Source: Tamarix chinensis (taxonomy: Eukaryota; Streptophyta; Magnoliopsida; Caryophyllales; Tamaricaceae). Taken from it: a stretch of 64,000 nt of DNA. The position numbers and the translations under genes are program-made. Shown here piece by piece: positions 35,058-48,566 of this stretch. A model generated the notes under the pieces. It made no database searches. It was not told the origin of the DNA and worked only from the letters and a program-made list of their open reading frames with translations. The stretch spans positions 4,779,391-4,843,390 of the forward strand of contig CM060174.1 in the NCBI GenBank assembly GCA_030549775.1. The letters are read 5' to 3'. Numbering within the stretch: the stretch's first letter is position 1; each line of letters opens with the position of its first letter.

Positions 35058-36027
35058 TGTAACACCTCCATTTTCATTCCTACAAAATTTTGCTTAAAAA
35101 GAATATTGCCTAAGCCAAAACCAGAAATGAAAAGTGTTGTCGTCAAACTTAATAGAAGAAAAATATCCATAATCCATCTTATGCTAGATGAAAGGCTAAA
35201 CTCCATCCATAAAACTTAAACATCAACTAATAAAACAATAAACCAAATCATTATTGGTAAAATCAATAAAAAAACTTATGTTGTAAATATAATTTTGCTA
35301 AATAGAATCAATTCTAAAAGTCACAATGTATTTGTTCCTTGCTAAAGATTTTAAAAGGAAAAAATACAATACAATACCTTTATTTAGAACCCATCGAGGA
35401 ATTTTGAATTTGTTTTGGATTTTGGTGATGACTTCATGAAATTTTATTGTATTTTGTTTGGTTATGTAAATGGCCATTTATATCCTTGTTTCTTGGCAAA
35501 ATCAGATTTACTACATGGATCCAAACAATTCTAAATGAATCTAAACAATCAACTTCATCAAATAGAATCACAATGTTAACCAAATTTAGAAAATCACTTC
35601 TGAAATTAGAGTTTCGGACCCAAAACACAAATTCGGCCAATTCTCATTAACTTATTCAAATTGAAGAATCAAAAATATAATTAAATATATTGTAAAGTAT
35701 TTTGTATGGATAATCGATAAAAATATCTCAAAGATCAAATCTTATTTCAATTACATAGGCTCTCTGATGAGGGTTTAATCCACAAATCCCAATATAATTG
35801 ATTTAAATCAATTAACTCCAACTAAAGCTATCAACATAATATTAAATATATTTTAAGATATATTGCACACCAATTTATTAAAATATCTTAATTGGATATA
35901 TTCGAGCACTCAACCAAGTTAAAAGATACAAAATCTCACCAATTGAGCATATATAATATAGTTAACCTATCCAAACTGATCATTTAACTCAAATATACTC
36001 AATCCAACAATTAATTTAGCTTATTAT
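35058..36027 (+). mobile_element. LTR-E, left part (degenerate)
   Basis: TGTAACACCTCCATTTTCATTCC, then GTGTTGTCGTCAAACTTAATAG and ATGCTAGATGAAAGGCTA, which align in order with the left-end blocks of the family. The preceding 5 bp is TATCA. It appears to be broken at 36028 by LTR-F. The GC-rich piece at 42310-42790 may be its right part, but a closing end followed by TATCA was not found. Confidence 0.5.
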
Positions 36028-36558
36028 CGTAATACCCTATTTTTTTAAAACCATAATTTAATTATAATTTTTATTATTTATAAATGTATGTATATTATTT
36101 TGAATGATTTATTAAATCCATTAAAAAAACAAAAACCTTGGTTACAATTATGAAACATTTTGTTCACACATTCTTGCATTTTCTTACAGTTTTATTTCTA
36201 TAAAATCCCAAGCCACTTTTAGCTACTGAAAATCTTCCAAAAAATTCTAATTTGTACATATTTTAATTCCTTTTCCTTTTATGAGTCTCTTTGCCATTTC
36301 AAAATTTTAAATGGAGACTTTGATGAAAAAAAATACTACCCTTAATCAAGTTTAAGCCTTGAAATGAGCATTTTAGCCAACATAAATTTACACTACTTTG
36401 AGGATACTTATATTGTGATATATTTACTCTAAATATGTGATAAAAATGAGTAGTAATAATTTTTAACATTTTCTAATAAATTTTACCAATTTTAGACATA
36501 ATTATCCATGAAATTTAACTTTCTTTAAACTAAACCTATCCTAAATATCCTAACTTTG
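36028..36558 (-). mobile_element. LTR-F, right end (inverted)
   Basis: CGTAATACCCTATTTTTTTAAAACC read on + is the inverse of the family right end. The partner left end is at 42237. The flanks are ATTAT (36023-36027) and ACCAT (42238-42242), which differ by two C-to-T changes and are only a weak duplication. It is interrupted by LTR-G. Confidence 0.5.
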
Positions 36559-39500
36559 TGTAATACCTTGTAATTTTGTGAGGTTTATAAAATAAAAATT
36601 ATTGTGTTTTATAAAATTTGGATGATTACTATCTTAATTTGGAACTATATTTTGGGATTGATATAATAAAGAATTTGGAAAATTAGGAAATTTAAATAAA
36701 GTGAGTTTTTCTAGTGAACTGATCGATTGATTTATTATTTTCGCTAAGATTTTTGTTCAAAAAAATTGATCAATTGGTTTGGAAAAATTGATTGATTGGT
36801 TTATTAGGCTAAGTGCTTTTTATAGCTAGATTTTCTAGGATTTGTTTTGGTAACAAAATGAAACTTTGATAATCTATCTTTAAACTATTATTGAGTGATC
36901 CTTAACCATTTTGATCGCATATATAGCTTTAATTTTTGCCTCAAACAAATTTAAGGACTTGATTCAGATAGATGAGGGGGATTATGACCTCACTTTTGTC
37001 TTCTTCTTCCTCTCTCTTCTACACACCTCTGGAATGAATGCTTTGATTTAGGCTATCATTGCACAGCTGGGAGATTTGCTTCCCATGCTGGTTTGTTATT
37101 TTATTTCTTGTGTTTGATATTTTTTGAATTAACTTGACCTATATTCTCTCTAAAATCACCATTTGAGCTATTAAATAGAAGTAAACCTAATCTTGATAAA
37201 TTCACCTGTTCAACTCAGCTTCTAATTTTAAAATTAGGGTTTTCAATATGTTAATATCCTTAATCATTTTCTAATTGATTCATTGGCTATAAATAATCCT
37301 AATTATCTCTTTTTATTACCTTCCTTTTGGCCTCTAAAATATCTGAGTTCTCAAACATTTATGCTAATTCTCCTCCACTTCAAGCTCTGAATCTAATTGA
37401 TTTACTTTTCTAATCCTTTCTTTATCTCCCTTTTATTCTATTATTAAGCAAGAAAGTTAGATTTAGAAAGAAGTTGAGCTTTCTTTCAGTTGATTCTTAC
37501 CTTTTTTTTTCTCTTAGATATGATAAGTTCATTTTCTTTCCTAATTTGAGTTCTTGATTTTTAAAGGTTATTTGGTAATTTTTGAGTTTTAAAATTTTGT
37601 TTTCAAGGTTTTGGGAAGTTGAAATCTTTCAACTTTAAGTTTTTTCCCTATGGTGGAAAACTTTGCTAAACTTCAAGTAAATCATTCTTACCTTTACAAT
37701 GTGGCATGAATAAGCATGTGACTCAGTGTACTTTGTAAGATATTAATTTTTATGTAGCTACATGAGAATTTAGCATTTTAATGATGTATATTGAATTAAT
37801 TAAGATTTTTGAGAAAAAAAAAGGCTAAATGTATGAGGAATAGGGTCGAGTGCTTGAAAAATGAAGTATGATTCAATTTATGAGCATGCTAAATCTCGAT
37901 AATATGCTATGTCAATGTTGTGGTTTGCATGTGGCTAGATTTTATATTTTGAATTGTTTTAAAATGTTTGTTATGTGTTGTTTGGAGGAAAATTGATCGA
38001 CTAGATAAGTCAAATCCATTAATTGGTCTTTAGAACAGTCGACTGGTTAACCTAAACTGATTAACTGGATTGTTTATAGTGACTTTGGTTATACTTTTCT
38101 TAAACCCATTGACCAGTTTGTCAGAATTAATTGAATGGTCATAGAACAACTAACTAGTCTAAACTTACCGATCGACTGGTTCAAGGGAACTTTGGAGTTT
38201 GATTGAGCCAAATCGATTGAGTGGTTAGCTTAAACCATGCTATTTTTTTTTTATTCTTTTGGGCTTGATATGCTTTGAGTCTATGCTCAATGTTATAATA
38301 TGATTATTTAATGATGTGAACATACATCTTGGCATGAATTAATTAACCAATTGGATGGATTAAATAGTTTGTACTTTATGGTATTCTCACTAAGTGCTAT
38401 GGAAGATCTTAATGAAAAAACTAGAATGAGTATGCTATGACTTTAAAAGGATAATGCACTTTGGATTCTTAGCCTATATGGATTATCATGAAGGATTGAT
38501 AAAATCTTAATTAAACACTAATAGAAATCCCACCATATGGTTGGAGGGTAATAATGGTTAAGATGGAATGTTATGTGGGAGTGTTACATGGATGTTACAT
38601 GAGCCTTATGCAATAACATAACCTGAGAAAATAACACATGAATCACTTAAAGTGAAATATGATTGAGCTGTTCATGGGTATGGGTTGCCAAATCCTCAAT
38701 TAGCTATCGGAGGTTAGTTTGCCTTCGAGTGTTTATTGGTACCTTTAGGATTTTCCTTCGAGTGGAATCCTAGTAGATCCTAGTGCCTTACCTACTCTAG
38801 ATATTGATAATATACTAGGGGGTATCGATTCTAAAGGGTCTAGTCACGTAGGTGATATTTGGCTTCAATCGAAATTTATGTTTATTGGTAGTTACTTGGC
38901 TTTGACTAGATTTTATGTCCTCTAGTTTGGATAGACTTCCATGGTATGTGATACTATGGGATGGTAAACAATTCATCGCTCAATAATATTAAGAATAAGG
39001 ATCAGGATATGGATGAAGAAAAAGCAAGAGAGATAATGGATTGACAATAGTTAATTTAATGGATCATTTAAACTTATAAATGGACCTAATAGGTTACTCA
39101 TGTAGGTGGGTAGTAGGAAAGCCTAGTAAAATGTGTAATAACTTATTATTAATTATTCGTTCCTATCTATGACATCTATGTTGCATTGCTACGTATGATG
39201 AGCCATGAATTGTCTAACTGCTTGCATGTCATGAAATATTGAAGCATTATATAATTAGGATAATACATGTACACTTAAATTGACGTGTAAGTATGCTACT
39301 GTGTTAAGCATAAATTTTATTATTGCTTGTAACCTTGTATGCTTGTGATACCCGTTGAGAAGGTAACTTGGTTTACTCAGTATGTAGCATATTGATGTGC
39401 TTGTTTGTTAGGTCACCTACTCAATTCCACGAGTAGAAGACCATGTGCAGGCTTTTTTAAGATGACCAGTAGTGGGCTTACCTCATTTTAGGCTAAGGGG

Positions 39501-39887
39501 GGCTTGAGAGCGTGTACATTCAGAGATTGTTGTTCGATCCTTAATGGACCAGGATTTGGGGCTACGCCTATCTTCATTTTATGTCGATTGTAGATCTGTA
39601 ATTTTGGTTTAATATTTCTCTCATGTATTTGAATATTTTGGAGACTTATCGAGGTCTTATTTTATAAAATTCTTCTTTCAGTATCTATATATCATGTTTC
39701 TTGCACACTCTACTCTTGTTTTTGGTTGGTTTGGTTTCTTAGGCTTATATCTAACACATAACGAGTGACATATGTCTATCTTATATTAGGTGTGGTGGTA
39801 ACACCTAATTTTTTTAGGTGTGTTTGGTATTTTTCTGTTTCTATAATGTTTAAAAAAAATTAAGTAGTGAAAAATGGAGGTGTTACA
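36559..39887 (-). mobile_element. LTR-G, 3.33-kb solo-LTR-like element (inverted)
   Basis: TGTAATACC at the + left, AAAAATGGAGGTGTTACA at the + right, exact duplication CTTTG (36554-36558 and 39888-39892). The left end lies at 39887, so it is inverted. It shares with LTR-C the CTATCGGAGG/GATCCTAGT block (38680-38925), related to the duplicated unit of LTR-C, and repeated GATCGATTGGTTT words (36715-38230). It also has the ACTCAGTATGTAGC...CCACGAGTAGAAGACC block near 39377-39445 found inverted in the other copies. Confidence 0.88.
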
Positions 39888-42237
39888 CTTTGATCCTACA
39901 TTCCTAAATTATATACGTAATTTAAAAATTTATTTTTCTATCTCCTTGGCTACCGAAATCCTAGGTTTTAGTCCCTTTGAATTTTTTATAGATATTTTTA
40001 CTTTATAATATCAATTAAAGTGCCTTCGTTACTTAAATATCTTACTTAACCATTTATTTCCCAACCTTATGTCCCTAGCTAGAAAATTAGACCTCCTTAG
40101 CTGCCAAAAATAGCTTTCTTCAACCTTCTTCCTTCCTCCATTGTTGTTGCATCATTTCTTGAAGTTTCTTCTCAACTCTTGATTTTTATAGCACCTTATA
40201 ATTTTCCTTAAACAATTTAGTATTAAAATATTAAAAAAATATGAAATTGAATATAAATTATAATAATCTCTTTATTAATTTCATAACTAAAATTTGAGGA
40301 ATAACAAGATTTGTTATCCTTTATTCTTACTTCTCTTGATTTATTTTGCATTTTTTAAAGTGTTGATGATTTTGTTGATTTTTGTTGCAAGGTTTACAGG
40401 AGGTGGAAAATTATTGATTTAGGGCATGATTTTGCACAATATTACGTATAGGATATTGTTAAACTAAATAATATAAAGAGTAGATCATTTTTGATGTATT
40501 AGATTTGTTTGAAGAGTTGTTGTGAAATTTACCCTTTTGGCCTTATTTGAGTTTCTTGGACTTTTGGCTTATTTGGGAGTTGTGGTTGTGTGACTGCTTT
40601 CAGATTTTTGTAGCATCTTATTGAGTTTGTTTATATCATATTTTATTCATACCGAGTTTAAATTTAACAATGTTTATGATGTATAGATCATATTTTATTC
40701 ATACTAAGTTTAGATTTGATCATGTTTAGGATGTGTAAGAATTTGATGAAGTTTTGAGCATAAAGGGGTATTTTGGTCATTACTTGTGTAGGCTGCATTT
40801 TTGGATGTTCTTGTTGTTCTTATGTGTTATGTATGTTCACTTAATAGTGTTAAAATTTGGGGAACTAGATCATTATATGTTAAAAGTTATGTTATTTTTA
40901 GGGTTTAGGGGTATTGCGGTCTTTTCACATGCAATATGATTTCATTAAAAAAATTGATTTTAAATTATTAATTCTTGGTTAAACATGATTATTATTTAAT
41001 TTATGATTTTTAGAGTGTGATTTCTATTTTATTCATAATTATTTAGTTTAGGATGAGGGTTTATTTTATATTTTGCACCTAAAAACTTTAATTAGATAGT
41101 TTAGGATTAATGGTTGGCCTTGACTACTGAATTGATCATAGGAGTAGTAAATTAATGTGAATTGTGAATTTATGCGGATCATAAATTCCGATAATAATAA
41201 ATTCTTATTTTTTAAATATAAGCTTCTTGGCATATTTCTACATTTTGCAGTTTTACTTGAATGGTAGTTTTTTTTTTGGCGAAATTGAGGTCTAGACTTA
41301 TTTTAGGGTGGTGATTATTAATATATCTTAAATTTATTGATAATTTAAGTATAATGTTGAGTTTGAGATTTATGCAAATAACCTTGATATGACCTCTGAG
41401 GTGAGGTTTGTAGTGGATGCACTTCCTTTTAGCTATCACAACAATGTGCTAGCAATATATCTTTCTACTCTATGTAACCCAATGGTTCTATAGAGGGTAT
41501 TAATACTTAAGGTTAGGATGTGCCTAAGTGGATATAGGATGCTTCCTTAGGCATAGTGTCTTTGATTGATGTTTTAGCTATAGTGCTTCAAATTTAGTAG
41601 TTTTTCCTCTCAAACAACCTATGATATAGTAGATTTTGTGATAATATAATATGGATTAGAATAATTCTTGACCTTTTATGTGTGTGGATTGTATCATTTT
41701 TGATGTTTAGATTCATGTTCTAAGTGTTTATGTGATATTAGGATTTTGAATATATAGTAATAAATAATGGATTTTCATTAAATATTCCATATTTCATATG
41801 CTAGCATGTTTTCTTGAATTTTCTTGCTTCAACATGATCTGATGCTTTCCGGCATGTACCTATATATTTTGCGTATGTTATTACTTTTAGTAGGTTATGT
41901 TGTAACAATATATTTATCATACTGATACTATATTTTTTAGATGCTTGGTGTAGTGTGTTGGGGTTGTGTTGAGATTTGAGTTATCTGAAAATAGTTGGGG
42001 TATGTGACTAAGTTTTCTTGGACTCTTGTGGCTTTCACCATATTATATTTTCTCTAATTAGTTTTGTTGAAATCTTGTATCATGCTAGAATTATATGACT
42101 TTTACACTTAATTACTAGGTATGTGACTACTTTTAAGCATAAAAGTGATATAGATTGGATATTAAAAGTATATTCTTTATATTGGATGTAGCATTAATAT
42201 TCTAAATTTTTTATTTAGTAAAAATTGGGGTGCTATA
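39888..42237 (-). mobile_element. LTR-F, left part (inverted)
   Basis: The end at 42237, AAAAATTGGGGTGCTATA, is a decayed GGGGTGTTACA left end. About 41470-41570 reads AGGGTATTAATACTTAAGGTTAGG with neighbouring words that match the inverse of LTR-D 34270-34330, placing it in the LTR-B/D subfamily. A + frame at 40754-40939 is not a recognised gene. Confidence 0.6.
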
Positions 42238-42299
42238 ACCATAAGCTGATTCACTACAATCAAATCAAAATTAGAAGTTAGGGTAGGTAAAATTATACC

Positions 42300-42800
42300 A
42301 AACAAAAACTGCAAGCACAAGCCTCGAGGAACTTGTCCAAGGCAAGGGAAAGGATTGGCAGTGGCTCGCTGGACTGGAGCAACCCTTAGCGTTGCTGGCA
42401 GTGGCTCGAACTAGTTGCGTTGTTGCTTATCGCTGGTATCGTCGCGATTTTTTATGTTGACGCTGTCGTCCATCGCTGCTGTTGCTGGGCGTTGCTATGT
42501 TATTTGCGTTGCTTCGCTGTTGGTGGTGATGTGGTGGTGGTCCACTATTGTCACCGTCATCCATGGTATTGTTGTCGTCCACTCGGTGCTGCTGTGAGTT
42601 GTTGTTGCTCGCGCTAACTGGAGGCGGTAGTGGCTCGTTATGATTATGGGGTGGTTGTCGTTGGTTTTTGGTCGGTGGTGATGACGAGGTAAGGCGAAGG
42701 AGGTTGGAGGCAGCGTTGAGGTCGAGCTATCTGCTTCCCTGATCGCTTGCTAGTGAAATGAAAAAAAGAGAAGGGAAAAAGGGCACGAGCAGGTGGATTT
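42300..42800 (+). other. GC-rich island, probable LTR right-hand segment
   Basis: GC- and GT-rich DNA between AT-rich flanks, with GTGGCTCG and GTTGCTG words. It closes with an A/G run (GAAAAAAAGAGAAGGGAAAAAGGG near 42760), as the GC-rich segments of LTR-A, B and I do. Likely the right part of LTR-D or LTR-E. The two short frames at 42415-42617 are artefacts. Confidence 0.5.
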
Positions 42801-43870
42801 TCTAAACAATACATGTCTATAACAACCTAGATAAAAATAAATACTAAAAAATTAAGAGACTTATAAGATGTTTTCAATTAGGATAAAGTTTAACAGTAAT
42901 AATCCCATAAAAACTACAAATAATTTTTTTTGGAGAAAAAGAAAAGACTTAAGTGATTAAACACTATCATTTAAACTAAATCATAACACTTAATAAAATA
43001 AAAATACAATTTTAAAATAATATCAAAAATACATTGATGAAATATTAATTTAAAATATTCTCGAAAAAAATCATCCATAAACCAAAACGGAGAAGACATA
43101 AGACAAATAATAAATAAGTTATGAAAACTTTTAATATAAAAATTTTCAAAGATGTTATTGACTTCATAAATACAAATAAATTTAATGATGAAAATATTTG
43201 CTATGGATAAAAATTATTAAAATAAATTTTCTACTCCAATAAGAATTTAATAATTTAAAACAATTTATTTTCATTAACAAAATATAATTCTAAAATAAAT
43301 TTATAATCACATGATGGAATTATAATTGTAAACAAATTAAAATATTATACTTAAACATGCAAAAAAAAATAGAAATATATTTTAAGTAGAAATTAAATCA
43401 TGTGAATTTAATAAAATTTTAGTCATGAATGGATGATCTATCTGTAATAATAAATGATTAAATAAAGTATAACATGAATTTAAAATTATCAATAAAATCA
43501 TAGAATGAATTGGGAACGTTAAAAAATGTTTATAATAATCATGATTAAACTAAAATAAACCAATTAAAATAAAATTGAAAGTCAAAATTCATAAATCAAC
43601 ATCGATATTTTATAAAAATTAGATTTTGAGAAACGTATTGTAATATATTATTTATCAAATTTTAAGTTAAACATGTAAGGAATCTAATGCAAAACTCAAA
43701 AATACAAGAAAATGTTTGTTGGTTATGTTTTTCCATGTTGCTCTAATGTCATTTATATTGGAGATCTTTAAAATCAATTTTATAACTACTTTTTGGTAAA
43801 AACAAAGAGGTTTTAGAACCAACTAAAGAATTAAGCTATTTTTTTTTATAAGTAAAGATGTTGTATTAAT
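42800..43870. other. AT-rich spacer
   Basis: Very AT-rich. Probably decayed right-end sequence of the LTR family, but no clear end was found. No gene. Confidence 0.35.
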
Positions 43871-43879
43871 TCCAAAAAA

Positions 43880-44980
43880 AAAAAATCTTGCCACATAGGT
43901 TTCATGATATCTCACTTTTTGCACCTTTTAGGAAGGGTTTGGAAAGGGTGTTGGAACTACACCCAGGTAAGATCCGAGGATCACAAAAACCATTTGAATG
44001 GGTATACCTCTACTTAACAAGAACATACGTGCATGAATTTTCTCTCTTAAAGTAAGCCACATGAAACTTTTTAATTCTAGGAGGTACAATAATCAACCAT
44101 TTCTTCGGCACAGTGTCTTGAATCCGCCCATAATGTGACTGTGCTAAAACTTTCATAACCGATTTTATCGTAAAACTACCTTCTCCAAACGAACTGATCA
44201 ACGATCTCAGGATTTCATTATGTAGCCTCCTTGAACTTCCAAAGTGCCTTTGTCAATCCAATTCCCATAAAAAGAGCTCCCTTCTCCATGTAAATTAACA
44301 CAACAAAGATCCAATGCTTGACCACTGTCCCATTTAACTTACTTTTCTGAATATATTCATGGAAATAGTGTACAAAAGAGGGAAGAGTCCCTTAAAGCCA
44401 TCTGCCCCGCTGATATATCCTCCCAAAAGTATGTGCTATTTCCATTTCCAATCCTTTTCCTCAGACCTTTCCAAAAAATACTTCTTATATATCATTAGAT
44501 TGCCCAGAATAGCCTGACATATATTCCTCCACATTCCACCTTTCCTGAGCACCTCCCACAACTCTATGCTAGAGACCTGAGGCCTCTGATATTTTGCAGG
44601 GACAAAGTCTTTCTATAAAGAGTCATGTTGTTGCAATCCATATCATAACCGCTTCATGAGTAAGGCTAGGTTTTTATGAGGTATATTCCCCAAGCCCCAA
44701 CCTCCCATATAGCTAGGCATAGCAATAGAATCACGGTTTGTGAGGTGCAGTTTCCTGACTCCACCCTCACATTCTCCCCATAGAAACTGCTGAAATAATC
44801 TTTCAATCCTTTTGGCTGCTCCCAGCGGTAGATTAAAGAAAGAAACATACCACAAAGGGGAATTATTAAGTACTGCTTTTAGCAATGTAACTCGGCCTCC
44901 AATCGAAAGTAATTTACCTTTCCATCCCGCCAATTTCTTCTTGACCTTTTGTATTGTTGGATTTCAAAAGCACAAGCCCA
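43880..44980 (-). pseudogene. LINE (L1-type) reverse-transcriptase C-terminal remnant
   Basis: On the minus strand: IQKVKKKLAGWKGKLLSIGGRV, LLKAVLNNSPLWYVSFFNLP, AKRIERLFQQFLWGE and GGWGLGNIPHKNLALL. This is the thumb/connection region of plant L1-type LINE reverse transcriptases. Further downstream come ELWEVLRKGGMWRNI and, at 44201-44010, GSFTIKSVMKVLAQS with VPPRIKKFHVAYFKRE, the zf-RVT-like C-terminus. Frameshifts and stops are present. The catalytic palm and endonuclease are missing, consistent with 5' truncation. A poly-A-like run at 43874-43885 on + is not the expected tail orientation, so the 3' end is uncertain. Confidence 0.85.
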
Positions 44981-44989
44981 ATTTTATAT

Positions 44990-45866
44990 CGATGTCGATA
45001 GTTCCATAAACTTATGATATATATTCCATAGGTTTTGTTTTGAAAGGATAATATTTTACATAATATTGTTTTTAACTTCAAAGTTATGCCAATAAGGGTG
45101 TCTACTTACAAGAAAAAAAATTCAGAATTATTTTATTTAAAAAAACCTTAAACTAAAGAAAAACTAATCTATATATATATATAATTTCCTTTCACCATTT
45201 TCCAACGTGCACCCTTTCTTTTCCTTTACTTTTTTGGTGGCTCAAAATTTCTTAGGAACCGTTCTATAGCTTAAACCAAAAGTTCGCAGTTCCTAATCTT
45301 ATCTCTCCCTCTTTTTCCATGTGTACCCTTTCTTTTCCTTTATTTATCTTTTGCTCAAATTTTTTTAGGATACAACGAAAAGCTTGTGGTTCCTCGTTTT
45401 TCTGGAATACCAATATTTGTAGTCAGTCGGTGCTTTTAGATCCTATTTATTTAGGAACTACCAATGTAAGTACTCTAAAGGGCATTTTTTTAAAGAAAGA
45501 ATATAGTCCGATTACCTAGTAACTCGAATTATTGGCCTAAAGCTGAAGAAATACCCCATAATGTATGAGGGTGGATCGAATATGAGATCTAAGATATTTG
45601 GACTGTAAATTCAATTATTAGACTAAGATCTCATGGGGTCAAAATACATTTGTCGACAAATGTGGCACATGCTAGCTTGTGCAATTCTACTGGGCTTTTT
45701 TCGTCGTTGTTTTTATCAGTGATTCTGTACGGATTACTTGCTATCGGTTGCCCACGATATCTCTGGTAACATATTTCTTCTGAGGAAGGGGGATTGGTTT
45801 AGTATGATGTAACAGAGATGATATATACACACACCCACTCTTCTATCTTACAATTTTTGTGTACTC

Positions 45867-45919
<53 letters not shown>

Positions 45920-46026
45920 AAAAGCCTTTTGCGGAGAATAAAGTTAATAAAAGATCAATTCCCATAGGCACTTATATATAGTTGCTTGATTTGTCTCATT
46001 TTTTATTTTTCATTTATCTATAGTCG
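44990..46026. other. Unassigned spacer
   Basis: No gene recognised. GATGTAACAGAGATGATATATACAC near 45805 is LTR-like in style, but no partner was found. It contains the TA microsatellite listed separately. Confidence 0.35.
45872..45912 (+). repeat. (TA)20 microsatellite
   Basis: An uninterrupted alternating AT run, about 41 bp. Confidence 0.95.
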
Positions 46027-47906
46027 TGTAACGCCCTATATATTAAATGCATTTCAAAGTCTTTAATTAAAAATATAGTACTAATAAAGTTCAAAATAAT
46101 GCACTCGAAAAAACAAAGATTTCAGTACAGACGAAATCAAAGTTTTTGCCCGTTTCCGGATTTCTAAGATACTAACCCCTGCAAAAAAGAGACTGAGAGA
46201 TTGATTAGTGACTGAAAAGTGCCAGGGGAAGAAATGTCCAAACTACTGCAGGTATTAACCAAAAGGCCAACACAACCGGAAGTAGAAGATACACACGAGA
46301 TAGAAAACGGCAAGGAGAAAAGAGCAAAACAGAATGATTAAAACGAGCATGGAAGCAGCCGAAAAGGCTTTATTTCTTTCAGCTGCGTGTCAGCTTCCTG
46401 GTCCATTGGCATTGGCTTTTCCTCCAAAGGAACAGATCAAAACAAAACAATACGTTTTCACCTTTCGGGAAAGATTTTGGATGAAACAAACGCTACTTGA
46501 TTGATAGTGGCTACTTTTTCCGCTGTCCTTTGTGATTTCAACATGCCTGAAATTCCTGACCATTATTATAATATGAAAACTGTTGATTCCTCCTGATTCG
46601 GCCACCCGCTGATTTCATTAATTACGTGCTAACAAAGATTGTATACGGGTTTTAGATTCATGACATGATCATGGCTTGTCCATCATGCCATCACATTCTA
46701 ACAGCCTGTAAATGTAAGGGACAAAGGATTGAATTTCATGAATTTACCGCTATAAGTTTATTTATGGCTTGTTTAGAATCACCTACCGAAAGCAATTATT
46801 TATTTTAAAAAAAAATTAGCCTATTTTCAGGCCTGAAACGGAAACATACCCATGTTCCACTTACCGACCACTACCACAGTCGGCTTAGTGGCTTGTGTTG
46901 AAATAGATTGAAATGTGATTAGTATCGGTCGCTAATTATTTAGTTTGGTTGAAGAAATTATATTTAGTATAAGTAACTAATTACTACATCAGTATTTAAA
47001 AGACTCTCACCACATATTTCGATGATAAATTTTGGTTATCAGTTTCTATCAAATTATAATATATGATGATATAAAGATATAATTATTATATTTGTATTAA
47101 ACAATACTCTTATAACATTATTTAGTATAATTTTTTTATTAATAGGTTTTAAAGGTATTAATTGTTAAATTTTATTTTCGAAATAGACGGTTCATTTTTT
47201 TTTCAATTTGGACATAGTGGTATTAAATTAGAGATTTTTAATTAGCATAAAGTTGCTAATCATTATTTGCCTTTAAAAATATTAATTAATATACTAGTAG
47301 TTATTAATTAGCTTTTATATCTAATTTGTAACTTGTAAACAATTAAACATTAAATGAACCACGTCTTGCATATGTACGAGACTTACCTAGGTATGCTCGC
47401 GTGGACTTTATTTCTATTGATGTATATTATTACCTTACTCAATACACACGTATTAAACATTTTTTATGAGTATTGTCCATTCCCATGAATACACGTCTTA
47501 GTTGTTGATGTAGAAGTTTCTTCTGACTTACTTAATGAGTTTGATGCACTTTCTATGGAGGAGTGATTTTACCATATATAGGTTTTGGATGCAGAGTATG
47601 GGTTACCAGGTGATTAGCTTTTCATATAGATACCTTATGGACTCGTAATTCCATACAATCCCTTTTATTATATTTTGATTATTATTATATTTTGAGTTTA
47701 TCTCCAAAACTCTTTTCTTCATTTTATAAAATTTACCTTATTATCTTGTTATCATATTTAAAATTATTGTAATGTTTTGCCTTGCACTTGATATAAGAAT
47801 AGACGGTAAGCTAAACTCGCATTTAATACGACGATAACACCTTATCATCTTATATTAACTTCCATAAAATTTAAACAATTGTAGTAGTAAATTTGATGGT
47901 GTTACT
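46027..47906 (-). mobile_element. LTR-H, inverted degenerate family member
   Basis: The end at 47906 on the minus strand reads AGTAACACCATCAAATTTAC, followed by GTGTTATCGTCG and ATCAAGTGCAAGGC, matching the left-end blocks. Further in, the inverse of TTCCCATGAATACACG and CCTTACTCAATACACACG (47430-47500) aligns with the GTGGGAATGAGCAGTACCC...TGAATTGAGCAAG block of LTR-I. The other end is placed at TGTAACGCCC (46027), with flanks AGTCG and AGTGT, only a weak duplication. The + left part, with a less repetitive region at 46150-46650, may not belong to it. Confidence 0.6.
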
Positions 47907-47911
47907 AGTGT

Positions 47912-48566
47912 AATATAGGATATAATATCTCTAACAAATTTAAGGGAAAATAATATTAGTGTAGTAAACAATGATAATGTGCAAAGAATTGTGATAATCC
48001 AAAGAGAACTTAAAAGGGTAATGCTTAGGAGAATGTTATAGAGATGGTCATGTTCTCTAGAGACCTCAACTTTAAGTGGTAGTGTTGACCTTGTTGGAAA
48101 TACCAAGGAATAGTGGGTATACACTAGAGCCACCCATTACATCTATGTTAACAAGTGGATGCTTTTTGGCTATAAATATATTGAGGACAATGAAGAATAA
48201 CTTTTCATAGGAAATACTCCATCATCTAAAGTGACCAGTTGTGAAAAAATGATACTCAAGTTGACAAGCACAAATAATCTTGTCTTTAAGGATGTGCTTT
48301 ATTAACTAGATATTCGAAAGAATTTAATTTATGGGTCAGTGTTTAGTAGGAATGGATTTAAGTTAGTTTTTGTATCCAATCAATTTGTGCTTAGCAAGAA
48401 TGAGATGTTTGTAGGAAAATGTTATCTTAGTAACATGCTCTTTAAGTTGAAAGTAATAACTATTATACATAAAACTAATAATATTAAAAAGAGTATTTCA
48501 TCTTCTTATGTGCTTGAGTCCTTTGATATTTGGCATGAATGATTAGGACATATGAATTATAATACT
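47912..48566 (+). pseudogene. copia-2 gag/protease part
   Basis: From about 48090: GNTKE*WVYTRATHYI, corresponding to the copia protease WVDTGATRHI with catalytic Asp changed to Tyr (48120-48122) and Gly to Arg. Then LFIGNTPSSKVTSCEKMILKL, FKDVLY and IRKNLIYGSVFSRNGFKLVFVS, the usual path to the GAG-pre-integrase domain. It ends HE*LGHMNYNT at 48566, where LTR-I is inserted. Stop codons interrupt the frame. Text from 47912 to 48080 is probably the gag tail. Confidence 0.88.

Noticed and set aside
35058..39887. A 4.8-kb element with inverted TGTAACACC ends
   Set aside because: Flanks TATCA and CTTTG do not match. The right end belongs to LTR-G, which has a perfect CTTTG duplication starting at 36554.
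42415..42617. Two overlapping frames with cysteine- and valine-rich translations
   Set aside because: Composition artefact of the GT-rich, GC-rich island; no domain and no supporting splice structure.
45805..45850. GATGTAACAGAGATG as a possible copia LTR or polypurine region
   Set aside because: No matching second LTR or adjoining coding remnant could be found.
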